Assembly: GCF_002631185.1 (NCBI RefSeq)
Contig: NZ_PDNU01000014.1
Location: 1-33,350 of the forward strand
DNA length: 33,350 nucleotides
From: Teichococcus rhizosphaerae
Lineage (GTDB): Bacteria > Pseudomonadota > Alphaproteobacteria > Acetobacterales > Acetobacteraceae
Direction: 5' to 3'
Shown here in pieces: positions 1 through 6,293 of this stretch. Positions within the stretch are counted from its first letter, which is position 1. Every line of letters begins with the position of its first letter. Both the position numbers and the translations under genes were made by a program. The notes under the pieces are model-generated. The model did not search any database. It was not told where the DNA came from and saw only the letters and a list, made by a program, of their open reading frames with translations.

Positions 1-1603
1 CGCCCTGCTTGGTGGGCTGCACCAGGGCGGGCACGCGGCTGCCGCCGATGGCGAGGTCCAGCAGGGAGGGCTGCGCGGGCACATCGTAGTCCCACAGGTC
101 GTGATGCACCGTCTGGAACACCCAGCGCACCCGTCCCGTGGCCAGCTCCAGCGCCACCACGGAGGAGGAGTAGCGGGCGGCGTCCTCGTCGCGGCTGGCG
201 CCCCACTGGTCCGGCGGCTGGTTGCCCATCGGCACATAGACCAGGCCCAGCGCCTCATCGACGCTGGAGATCGACCAGCTGTTGGGGGAGTTCGGGGTGT
301 AGGTCCGGCCGGGCGGCAGCGGCTCGGTCTGCTCGGGGTCGCCGGGGTCCCAGTTCCAGACCAGGCCACCCGTGTTGACGTCGAAGGCACGGATCACGCC
401 GGAGGGTTCGCGGGTCGAGACGTTGTCCAGCACCGTGCCGCCGATGATGACGAGGTGGCGCGTCACCACCACGGGGGAGGTGGAATAGTAGCCACCCGGC
501 TTGGGGTGGGGCATGTTGGCCCAGAGGTTGATCTGCCCGCTCTCGCCGAAGCTGGTGCAGACCCCCCCCGTCTCGGGGTCGAGCGCGATCAGGCGGCCAT
601 CGGCGGTCGGCATGAACAGCTTGCGGGCGCAGCTCTCCACCCGCCGCGCGCCCTCCGCCGCGTCCGGCAGGGAGATGGAGGTGGCGGCGGAGTTCTCCGC
701 GGCGGGGCGGACGGCCTCGGGCGCGGGAGGCGTTGCCGCCGGCGGATAGGCGGCCGGGTCGTGGTAGGAGAGGCCGCGGCAGGTCAGGTGTTGCAACGCC
801 AGCCCGTCCCGCACCCTGGGCTGGTAGCGCCAGACCTCCCGGCCCGTATCGGCCTCCAGGGCGATGACGTTCTGGTGCGGCGTGCAGAGATGGAGGCGGT
901 CCCCGATCTTCAGCGGCGTCACCTGGAAGGTGGTCTCCTCCGGGTCCCCCGGCTGGCCGGGCGTGTCGCCGGTGCGGTAGTGCCAGGCCACCTCCAGGCT
1001 GCCGACATTGCGCGGCGTGATCTGGTCGAGCGGCGAGTAGCGCTGGCCGAGGCCGGTGCGGCCATAGGCATGCCACTCCCCGTCCGGAATGGCGCGGGGC
1101 GCGGGAGGCAGGGGCAGCCGCGCCTCGCGCAGGCGGCCCTCGATGCGGTGCGGATCGTTGAACAGGGCGGCGCCGCCGGCGAGAAGAGCCAGCGCCAGCG
1201 CCGCCGAGAGCGCGAGCCCGCCGCCCCGCGCGGGGCTTGGCTGCCGGGCGCCTTCCGGCACCGCCAGGGCGCGGGTGACAGGCGGGATCAGCAGCAGCGC
1301 GCCGAGGATGAAGATGGCGCCGCCGCGCGCCGCCAGGGGCCACCAGTCGAGCCCCGCTTCCCACAGCGCCCAGGCCAGCGTGGCCAAAACCAGAAGGGCG
1401 TGGAGCGGAAGGGCGGAGGGGCGGCGGTGCCAGAGCAGCCAGGCCGTCCCCAGCATCGCCAGCCCCGCGGGCAGGTAGTACCAGGAGCCGCCCAGCAGGG
1501 CGAGCCAGAGCCCGCCGCCCGCCGCCGCCAGGCCGGCGAGCCCCAGCAGGATGGCCAGCAGGTTGGGCCCCCAGCGGGAGGATGATGTCTGCGGTTGCTG
1601 CAT
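1..1603 (-). CDS. gcd: Membrane-bound PQQ-dependent glucose dehydrogenase, partial (C-terminus outside window)
   Basis: Quinoprotein that oxidises glucose to gluconolactone on the periplasmic side and passes electrons to ubiquinone. The visible 534 codons begin with about five hydrophobic segments in residues 14-150, the membrane anchor typical of the family, followed by the beta-propeller. Conserved stretches include FDVNTGGLVWNWDPG and TPNSPNSW. By alignment from memory with the E. coli enzyme, the catalytic Asp falls in HHDLWDYDVPAQP (about D505) and the Lys in PTKQG (about K532), 27 residues apart as expected. Family length is near 800, so roughly 260 residues lie beyond the window edge. 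The ATG at 1603 gives the complete first membrane helix, and a G-rich stretch (GGGGGCAGC) sits just before it. A GC-rich inverted repeat lies in its leader. Identity is secure; the end cannot be judged. Confidence 0.95.
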   Translation of the reverse strand, partial: MQQPQTSSSRWGPNLLAILLGLAGLAAAGGGLWLALLGGSWYYLPAGLAMLGTAWLLWHRRPSALPLHALLVLATLAWALWEAGLDWWPLAARGGAIFILGALLLIPPVTRALAVPEGARQPSPARGGGLALSAALALALLAGGAALFNDPHRIEGRLREARLPLPPAPRAIPDGEWHAYGRTGLGQRYSPLDQITPRNVGSLEVAWHYRTGDTPGQPGDPEETTFQVTPLKIGDRLHLCTPHQNVIALEADTGREVWRYQPRVRDGLALQHLTCRGLSYHDPAAYPPAATPPAPEAVRPAAENSAATSISLPDAAEGARRVESCARKLFMPTADGRLIALDPETGGVCTSFGESGQINLWANMPHPKPGGYYSTSPVVVTRHLVIIGGTVLDNVSTREPSGVIRAFDVNTGGLVWNWDPGDPEQTEPLPPGRTYTPNSPNSWSISSVDEALGLVYVPMGNQPPDQWGASRDEDAARYSSSVVALELATGRVRWVFQTVHHDLWDYDVPAQPSLLDLAIGGSRVPALVQPTKQG

Positions 1604-1624
1604 GCTGCCCCCGTCCCCGGCGGG

Positions 1625-1657
1625 GGTGGCGGCCATCACGGCGAGCTGGCCGCCACC
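1625..1657. repeat. Inverted repeat in the gcd leader
   Basis: GGTGGCGGCC (1625-1634) pairs perfectly with GGCCGCCACC (1648-1657) around a 13-nt loop. On the minus strand it ends about 22 nt before the gcd start codon. It could affect translation or be chance in GC-rich DNA. Confidence 0.35.
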
Positions 1658-1726
1658 CTGGCAGGGAAACTCCGGGGGCGGGGCATCGTTCCCGGCCGCC
1701 CGGGCATTTCCGGTCGGGGCGCCCGC

Positions 1727-1747
1727 CTTCCCGCGCGAAGCGGGAAG
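1727..1747 (-). terminator. Hairpin after the small membrane protein gene
   Basis: CTTCCCGC (1727-1734) and GCGGGAAG (1740-1747) form a perfect 8-bp stem with a 5-nt loop, 13 nt beyond the stop of the minus-strand 52-codon gene. There is no T tract after it, so it is at best a weak or Rho-assisted terminator. Confidence 0.4.
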
Positions 1748-1760
1748 CAGGCCGGCGGCT

Positions 1761-1919
1761 TCAGCGGCGCCGCAGGAGGATGATGCCGAGCAGCACGGCC
1801 ACAGCCGCCAGGAGGCCCATCATGGCCTGCACCACCGGGTAGTTCTCCGCCTCGCGCCCCACCAGCAGGGCGGCCAGCGGCGCGCCCAGAAGCAGGATGA
1901 TGCGCACGATGATACCCAT
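1761..1919 (-). CDS. Small membrane protein, 52 residues, function unknown
   Basis: A 52-residue protein with two hydrophobic segments (about 2-19 and 30-48), a short polar hinge with REAEN and a C-terminal RRR, which suggests a two-helix hairpin with the basic end in the cytoplasm. I chose the ATG at 1919 because a good ribosome site (AGGAAGG in GAGGAAGGCGGAACC) lies just before it and because the hydrophobic segment begins there. A longer frame from 1991 would run into the upstream regulatory palindrome. The gene is preceded by a perfect FNR/FixK-type box centred 65 nt before the start codon, which suggests control by oxygen limitation. I do not recognise the family. Confidence 0.7.
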   Translation of the reverse strand: MGIIVRIILLLGAPLAALLVGREAENYPVVQAMMGLLAAVAVLLGIILLRRR

Positions 1920-1976
1920 GGTTCCGCCTTCCTCACATATCCGGGAAGCCTTCTGGCCCGGCGGCGCCAGCCTGGC

Positions 1977-1992
1977 CTTGACCTGGGTCAAG
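1977..1992. promoter_or_regulatory. FNR/FixK-type box (CTTGACCTGGGTCAAG)
   Basis: A 16-bp near-perfect palindrome (7-bp arms, two-base centre) containing TTGAC-N4-GTCAA, which is the consensus of CRP/FNR-family regulators such as FNR, FixK and Dnr. It lies 58 nt upstream of the small membrane protein start at 1919. The acidic-protein gene ends at 2020, so the box is in the intergenic space and is placed to serve the small gene. Binding by an actual regulator is inferred. Confidence 0.6.
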
Positions 1993-2019
1993 CGCGCGCC
2001 CGCCGGGCCCGGATGACCC

Positions 2020-2346
2020 TCAGCCTTCCTCGTCCGGGTCGTTGATCGGCACCAGGAACATCACTTCCAGCGCGTCCTCGTCATCCTCGTCATCCTCGCC
2101 CCCGTCCTCCTCGCCTTCCTCGTCGGCGTCCTCCTCGTCGTCCTCGCCGGACTGGAAGTCGGCGATCTCCTCCTCGGTCGCCGGGCGCAGGGCGAGGGTC
2201 GCCTCGCCATCCCAGAGCGGGGTGGCATCGTGCAGCAGGCGGCGCAGATCGGCCTGGAAGGCCTCGCTCTCGACGATGTCGCGCGCCTCCTCCTCATCCG
2301 CCCCGATGACGGCGATCGGCCGGCCGGCGATTTCCAACGTGAACAT
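2020..2346 (-). CDS. Acidic hypothetical protein, 108 residues
   Basis: The first 60 residues look like a folded domain (starts MFTLEIAGRPIAVIGADEEE, then a Leu/Arg-rich helix and LWDGEATLALRPAT). Residues 66-91 are almost only Asp, Glu and Gly, and the chain ends in a short hydrophobic stretch, ALEVMFLVPI. The start at 2346 follows GGAGAC at plausible spacing and gives the ordered N-terminus; the same frame stays open far upstream only because of GC bias. The next plus-strand gene is divergent. I do not recognise a named family. An acidic low-complexity segment of this kind could bind metals, cations or basic proteins, but that is conjecture. Confidence 0.7.
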   Translation of the reverse strand: MFTLEIAGRPIAVIGADEEEARDIVESEAFQADLRRLLHDATPLWDGEATLALRPATEEEIADFQSGEDDEEDADEEGEEDGGEDDEDDEDALEVMFLVPINDPDEEG

Positions 2347-2643
2347 GGCAGTTCTGTCTCCAGCTTGGTGTCTTCGCGCGGTGCGAGGCCGGCCTTCCAG
2401 CGGGCCGGGCCCGGTGAAGGTCCAGGCACCCTCCGCTTCCGGCCGCAAGATGCGCAGCATTGCCCGCTTCTGGCTACCGCCTGCCGCAGAATTCATGGGC
2501 GCCCGGCCGCCACCCCTTGACCGCCGCCGGAGGAGAGGCCCTTTGACACGGAAGGACTGGCCGCCTTCACTGACAGGCCGGAACCTCCGTCCCGGCCCGC
2601 CGGGCAAGCCAGACACGAAGGCCAGACACGAAGGATTGACGCG
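2347..2643. other. Divergent intergenic region of about 300 bp
   Basis: No gene is supported here. It must hold promoters for the acidic-protein gene (minus) and the hydroxylase gene (plus). The only promoter-like element seen is TTGACA at 2543-2548, with a poor -10 (TTCACT, 2566-2571) after a 17-bp spacer, pointing at the hydroxylase gene. A GGAAC at 2580-2584 has no matching GTT downstream. Near the right end lies a 13-bp tandem duplication. Confidence 0.4.
2608..2633 (+). repeat. Tandem 13-bp duplication before the hydroxylase gene
   Basis: GCCAGACACGAAG occurs twice without a gap (2608-2620 and 2621-2633). The second copy runs into GAAGGA, the only ribosome-site-like sequence near the ATG at 2644. 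The duplication therefore doubles the GAAG element in the translation start region. Confidence 0.8.
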
Positions 2644-3471
2644 ATGAATCACGACCCGACCGCGGCGGCGCGGCAGGAGGCGCCCCAGCAGAATTTCGGC
2701 ACCGCCAACATCGCGCCGATGGAGCGCCCGAGCCGCGCCACGCGCTTCTTCATGAGCATCGTCGCGGCGGCCGAGCGGCTGAACCTGCGCTGCTCCAAGG
2801 TCGGCAATCCGCCCGTGTACGACAACGCCACCTTCCCATGGGCGGCGGAGATCGAGCGGGAATGGCCGCTGATCCGCAAGGAGCTGGAGCAGGTGCTGGT
2901 GCGGCAGAGCGAGCTGCCGAGCTTCCACGACATCTCCACCGACGTGCAGACGATCAGCAAGGACAGCGCGTGGAAGACCTTCTTCCTTGCGGGCTATGGC
3001 CTGTCCTCGGAGGAGAACATCCGCCGCTGCCCGGAGACATGGCGCATCGTCCAGAAGATCCCGGGGCTGAAGACGGCGATGTTCTCGATCTTCGAGCCGG
3101 GCAAGCACCTGCCGCCGCACCGGGGCCCCTATAACGGCGTGCTGCGCCTACATCTCGGCCTGATCGTGCCGGAGCAGAGCGACCGCCTCGCGATCCGTGT
3201 CGAGAACCAGGTCTGCAACTGGCACGAGGGCAAGGCGCTGATCTTCGACGACGCGTATGAGCACGAGGCGTGGAACCACACGGACAAGACACGCGTCGTG
3301 CTGTTCGTCGATTTCGTCAAGCCGCTGCGCTTTCCGGCGCGGCTGGTGAACTGGCTCCTGCTCAACATGGCGGTGTTCACCCCCTTCATCCGCGAGGGGC
3401 TGGACAACCACAAGGCGTGGGAAAAGAAGTTCTACGCCGAGGCCGAGGCGCTGCGGAACCGCCAGGCCTGA
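2644..3471 (+). CDS. Aspartyl/asparaginyl beta-hydroxylase family protein (LpxO-like)
   Basis: An Fe(II)/2-oxoglutarate-dependent dioxygenase of 275 residues. The family signature is clear: PHRGPYNGVLRLHLGL supplies the first iron-binding His (H159) and a second conserved His, AYEHEAWN supplies H207, and TRVVLFVD supplies the Arg (R217) that binds the 2-oxoglutarate carboxylate. Bacterial relatives include LpxO, which 2-hydroxylates lipid A acyl chains, and peptide hydroxylases. The hydrophobic C-terminal stretch VNWLLLNMAVFTPFI would suit a membrane-associated LpxO-like role, but no lipid A gene lies nearby, so the substrate is open. The start at 2644 is the first ATG after the GAAGGA element. 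The gene stands alone and meets the ferritin-like gene across a strong shared hairpin. Confidence 0.88.
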   Translation: MNHDPTAAARQEAPQQNFGTANIAPMERPSRATRFFMSIVAAAERLNLRCSKVGNPPVYDNATFPWAAEIEREWPLIRKELEQVLVRQSELPSFHDISTDVQTISKDSAWKTFFLAGYGLSSEENIRRCPETWRIVQKIPGLKTAMFSIFEPGKHLPPHRGPYNGVLRLHLGLIVPEQSDRLAIRVENQVCNWHEGKALIFDDAYEHEAWNHTDKTRVVLFVDFVKPLRFPARLVNWLLLNMAVFTPFIREGLDNHKAWEKKFYAEAEALRNRQA

Positions 3472-3477
3472 AACGAA

Positions 3478-3506
3478 GGCGCCGCGCCAGTTCCTGGCGC
3501 GGCGCC
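3478..3506. terminator. Bidirectional terminator hairpin
   Basis: GGCGCCGCGCCAG (3478-3490) pairs perfectly with CTGGCGCGGCGCC (3494-3506) around a 3-nt loop. It sits between two convergent genes, 6 nt after one stop and 26 nt before the other. No T tract is present. The same core sequence recurs in the hairpin at 6254-6286. Confidence 0.75.
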
Positions 3507-3532
3507 CCGTGGCTGTCAGGCGGGTCTGGCCA

Positions 3533-3982
3533 TCAGCCGGCCTTGGCGGTTTCCATCATCCAGGCGCGGTGCCGCTTCTCGTCCTGCAAGGCCCGCTCGA
3601 AGACCTGCCGGATCTCGGCCGTCGCCTCGGCATGGGTGCTGGCGCGCTCATAGGCGCTCACCGTGTCCTCCTCATTGCTGCGCATCGCCTGCAGGATGGC
3701 GCTGTCGCCCATGATGCTGGCCAGCGCCACCTTGCCGGTGGTGAGGTACTGCTTCATGTCGCCTTCCATGGGCGCCTCGGCGCCCACCGTTGCCGCCATC
3801 TGTGTCAGCTCGCTCACATGGCGGTCATGGTCGCCCTTGAAGGCGGCGATCTGCTGCTTGTAGGCCGGATTGTCCAGCCGCGCGATCACCTCGTCATAGG
3901 CGGCGATGGCGTCGTGTTCCAGCAGCAGCAGGTTCTTCACCAGCTTGGGCAGGGTGCTCTCGGTGCCGACGGTGGTAACCAT
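3533..3982 (-). CDS. Ferritin-like four-helix protein (DUF2383/PA2169 type)
   Basis: A 149-residue all-helical protein. It carries the carboxylate and His pattern of a ferritin-like di-metal site: E22 in LLLEHDAIAAYDEV, D51 and H55 in GDHDRH, E104/E105 in SNEEDTV, and E135xxH138 in DEKRH. Proteins of this family are often stress-induced and lie beside catalases. Its start at 3982 follows GGAGCG, and the manganese catalase gene ends 34 nt upstream on the same strand, so the two are probably one transcript. A role in iron or manganese handling or peroxide defence is inferred from fold and neighbour. Confidence 0.82.
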   Translation of the reverse strand: MVTTVGTESTLPKLVKNLLLLEHDAIAAYDEVIARLDNPAYKQQIAAFKGDHDRHVSELTQMAATVGAEAPMEGDMKQYLTTGKVALASIMGDSAILQAMRSNEEDTVSAYERASTHAEATAEIRQVFERALQDEKRHRAWMMETAKAG

Positions 3983-4016
3983 GGATCGCTCCTTTTTCCT
4001 GTGTACCGGAAGCCGC

Positions 4017-4889
4017 TCAGCGGCCCGCCGGCTTGCCGATCTGTTCCGCCTGCGCGCCAGAGCCCTCGCGCGCGGGGCCCAGCACCGGCACCTCGCCCAG
4101 CGGCGTGTTCTGCAGCACGCTGAACTGCCCCTTGCCGTCCATGGAAGGGCCTGCGGTGTAGCGGCCCTCGGGCGGGGGCGCGCCCGTCACGTCCGTGCCC
4201 AGGAAGACATAGCTGAAATCCTGCCGCTCCATGGCCTGGTCGAAGCTGTTCGGGATCGGCAGCGCCGCGGCGCCGCCCAGCTCCTCGATGGCGGCCAGCC
4301 ATTGCTGCTGGTGCATGGTGTCGCGCGCGACAAGGAAGCTCAGCATGTCCTTCATGCCGGGATCATGCGCGGCGTTGTAGAGGCGCACGGCAAGGGTCCG
4401 GCCCGTCGCCTCGGCGGTGACGTTGGCATACATGTCGGCGGCGAGATTGCCGCTGGCATAGACATGCGAGCAGTCGAACGGCACGCCGTCGGCGTTGGTC
4501 GGCATCGCGGCGAGGCCGGTGGAGAGCAGGTGCCGCTGCAGCATGCCTTCCACGACGTGGCGCGGCCGCTCGCCGCCCATCACGGCGTTCACCACCGGGT
4601 TCGCCTCGGCGGCGCTTTCCTGCAAGGTCAGCGGCGCCGTCTCCAGGTTCATCGCGACGGCGGTGGCCAGCATCTCGATGTGGCCGATCTCTTCCGTCGC
4701 CGTGTGCAGCAGCATGTCGCGGTACTTGGTGTGCGGGCCGCGCGCGCCCCAGGCCTGGAAGAAGTATTGCAGGCAGACACGGATCTCACCTTCGACGCCA
4801 CCGATCGCCTGCTGCAACTGGCGGGCGAAAAGCGGATCGGGGGTCTCGACGCGAACCGGGTACTGGAGGCGCTTGTCGTGATAGTACAT
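4017..4889 (-). CDS. Manganese catalase
   Basis: Non-haem dimanganese catalase (290 residues) that splits hydrogen peroxide into water and oxygen in the cytoplasm. The metal ligands are visible: E35 in GGVEGEI, E67 and H70 in TEEIGHIEM, and the second-half pair in ANVTAEATGR and ARDTMHQQQW. The C-terminal tail is polar, as in other members. The ATG at 4889 (MYYHDKRLQYPV) follows AGGGAAG at good spacing and matches the usual N-terminus, so I prefer it to the longer frame from 4922. It heads a two-gene unit with the ferritin-like protein. Upstream is a GGAAC...CGTTT element resembling EcfG general-stress promoters, which would fit its role. Confidence 0.95.
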   Translation of the reverse strand: MYYHDKRLQYPVRVETPDPLFARQLQQAIGGVEGEIRVCLQYFFQAWGARGPHTKYRDMLLHTATEEIGHIEMLATAVAMNLETAPLTLQESAAEANPVVNAVMGGERPRHVVEGMLQRHLLSTGLAAMPTNADGVPFDCSHVYASGNLAADMYANVTAEATGRTLAVRLYNAAHDPGMKDMLSFLVARDTMHQQQWLAAIEELGGAAALPIPNSFDQAMERQDFSYVFLGTDVTGAPPPEGRYTAGPSMDGKGQFSVLQNTPLGEVPVLGPAREGSGAQAEQIGKPAGR

Positions 4890-4939
4890 GCGGCTTCCCT
4901 TTGCTTGTGCCTTGCGGGGCACGTTGGCTTCCCCTCAGC

Positions 4940-4964
4940 AAACGCATCGCCCGGCAAAGGTTCC
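4940..4964 (-). promoter_or_regulatory. EcfG-like general-stress promoter before manganese catalase
   Basis: On the minus strand GGAAC (4964-4960) is followed after 15 nt by CGTTT (4944-4940). The alphaproteobacterial EcfG consensus is GGAAC, about 16-17 nt, CGTT, so the spacer is one base short unless the -10 slides within the T run. The element ends 50 nt before the start codon. Confidence 0.5.
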
Positions 4965-5055
4965 ACGAAAGCGTTGCCCGGATTTACGCGCCGCCCCGGC
5001 GCGGCGATGCTGCCGGCCATCCGCCGCGCGGCGCGGCGACGAAGGGGATCGTGGA

Positions 5056-6231
5056 ATGGAATCGGAGACAGGCGCCTTCCTGGAGGGTCCGCGGCTGGAG
5101 ATCGCCGGCGCGGCGGAGGGGCCGCTTGCCGGGCTGCGCTTCGCCGCCAAGGACCTGTTCGACGTCGCGGGCCACCCGACCGGCGCCGGCAACCCGGACT
5201 GGGCGCGGGGCCGGCCCTTGCCCGCCCGCCATGCCTGGGCCGTGCAGGCCCTGCTGGATGCGGGGGCGCGGCTGGTGGGCAAGACGGTCACCTGCGAGCT
5301 GTCGCTCGGCATTCTCGGCTTCAACGCGCATTGCGGCACGCCGCCCAACCCCGCCGCGCCGGGCTGCCTGCCCGGCGGCTCCTCCAGCGGCTCGGCTTCC
5401 GCCGTGGCGGCGGGGCTGGCCGACATCGCCCTGGGCACGGACAGCGGCGGCTCGGTGCGCGTGCCCGCCAGCCTTTGCGGCCTCTACGGGCTGCGCCCCA
5501 CCCATGGCCGCATCTCCTTCGAGGGGGTCTGCGTGCAGGCGCCGAGCTTCGACACGGCCGGCTGGTTCGCCCGCGACGCCGGGGCCTTCGCGCGCGCCGG
5601 CGCCGTGCTGCTGGGCGAGCCGGCGGCAGCACCGGGGCAGGGGCCGCTTCTGCTGGCCGAGGACGCCTTCGCGCTGGCCGATGAGGCCGTGCAGGCGGCG
5701 CTGCGGCCGCAGGCGGCCCGGGTGGCGGCGCTGCTCGGCGGTGCCCCTCGGCCCATGGCCCTGGGCGAGCCCGGGGAGCTGGCGGCATGGGGCTCCCAGC
5801 GCGCCGTGCTGCAACGCGCCGAGGGCTGGCAGACCTTCCGCGACTGGATCGATCGGGTGAATCCGCGCCTGGCCTTCAGCGTGGCGCGCAACCTGGGGAT
5901 CGGCGCCGCGCTGACGGAGGCGCAGATCGCCCTGGCCGCCGCGCTGCGGCACCGGGTGCGGGAGCGGGCGCGGGCCCTGCTGGACGGAGGCGCCATTCTC
6001 TGCATCCCCAGCACGCCCTTCACCGCGCCGCCGCTCGGCCTGCCGCTGCATGCGCTGGACGCGCTGTCGGACCGCATCGGCCTGCTGACCTCCTTCGCCG
6101 GGCTGACGGGCGTGCCGCAGCTCAGCCTGCCGCTGGGGCAGGTGGCCGGCAAGCCGGTGGGCCTGTCGCTGCTCGCCTGGCGCGGCCAGGATGCGCGGCT
6201 GCTCGGCATCGCCCGCGCCCTGGCGGGCTGA
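5056..6231 (+). CDS. Amidase-signature family hydrolase
   Basis: A 391-residue member of the amidase-signature family, which hydrolyses amide bonds with a Ser-cisSer-Lys triad. The triad is visible: K32 in FAAKDLFDV, the cis-Ser S109 in PGGSSSGSA and the nucleophile S133 in GTDSGGSVRVPA, with the usual spacing of 24 between the two serines. The protein is shorter than GatA (near 480 residues) and has no GatB or GatC partner nearby, so it is a stand-alone catabolic amidase rather than part of tRNA amidation. The start at 5056 follows AAGGGG. It is convergent with a peptide-type binding protein gene, but no functional link is shown. Confidence 0.88.
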   Translation: MESETGAFLEGPRLEIAGAAEGPLAGLRFAAKDLFDVAGHPTGAGNPDWARGRPLPARHAWAVQALLDAGARLVGKTVTCELSLGILGFNAHCGTPPNPAAPGCLPGGSSSGSASAVAAGLADIALGTDSGGSVRVPASLCGLYGLRPTHGRISFEGVCVQAPSFDTAGWFARDAGAFARAGAVLLGEPAAAPGQGPLLLAEDAFALADEAVQAALRPQAARVAALLGGAPRPMALGEPGELAAWGSQRAVLQRAEGWQTFRDWIDRVNPRLAFSVARNLGIGAALTEAQIALAAALRHRVRERARALLDGGAILCIPSTPFTAPPLGLPLHALDALSDRIGLLTSFAGLTGVPQLSLPLGQVAGKPVGLSLLAWRGQDARLLGIARALAG

Positions 6232-6253
6232 GGGCGGAAGCCGGAGGAGGGGC

Positions 6254-6286
6254 CCGGCGCCGCGCCATCGCCCGGCGCGGCGCCGG
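6254..6286. terminator. Bidirectional terminator hairpin
   Basis: CCGGCGCCGCGCC (6254-6266) pairs perfectly with GGCGCGGCGCCGG (6274-6286) around a 7-nt loop, between the convergent amidase and binding-protein genes. It shares the GGCGCCGCGCC core with the hairpin at 3478-3506. Confidence 0.7.
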
Positions 6287-6293
6287 CCCGCCC

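Noticed and set aside
101-1585. A 494-codon plus-strand frame across the glucose dehydrogenase
   Set aside because: Antisense to a gene with exact quinoprotein motifs; no domain of its own.
2580-2604. GGAAC as an EcfG -35 for the hydroxylase gene
   Set aside because: No GTT or CGTT lies 15-18 nt downstream; the sequence there is GGG-rich.
2042-2647. A Ser-rich plus-strand frame of 201 codons
   Set aside because: Its poly-Ser part is the complement of the acidic Asp/Glu tract of the real minus-strand gene.
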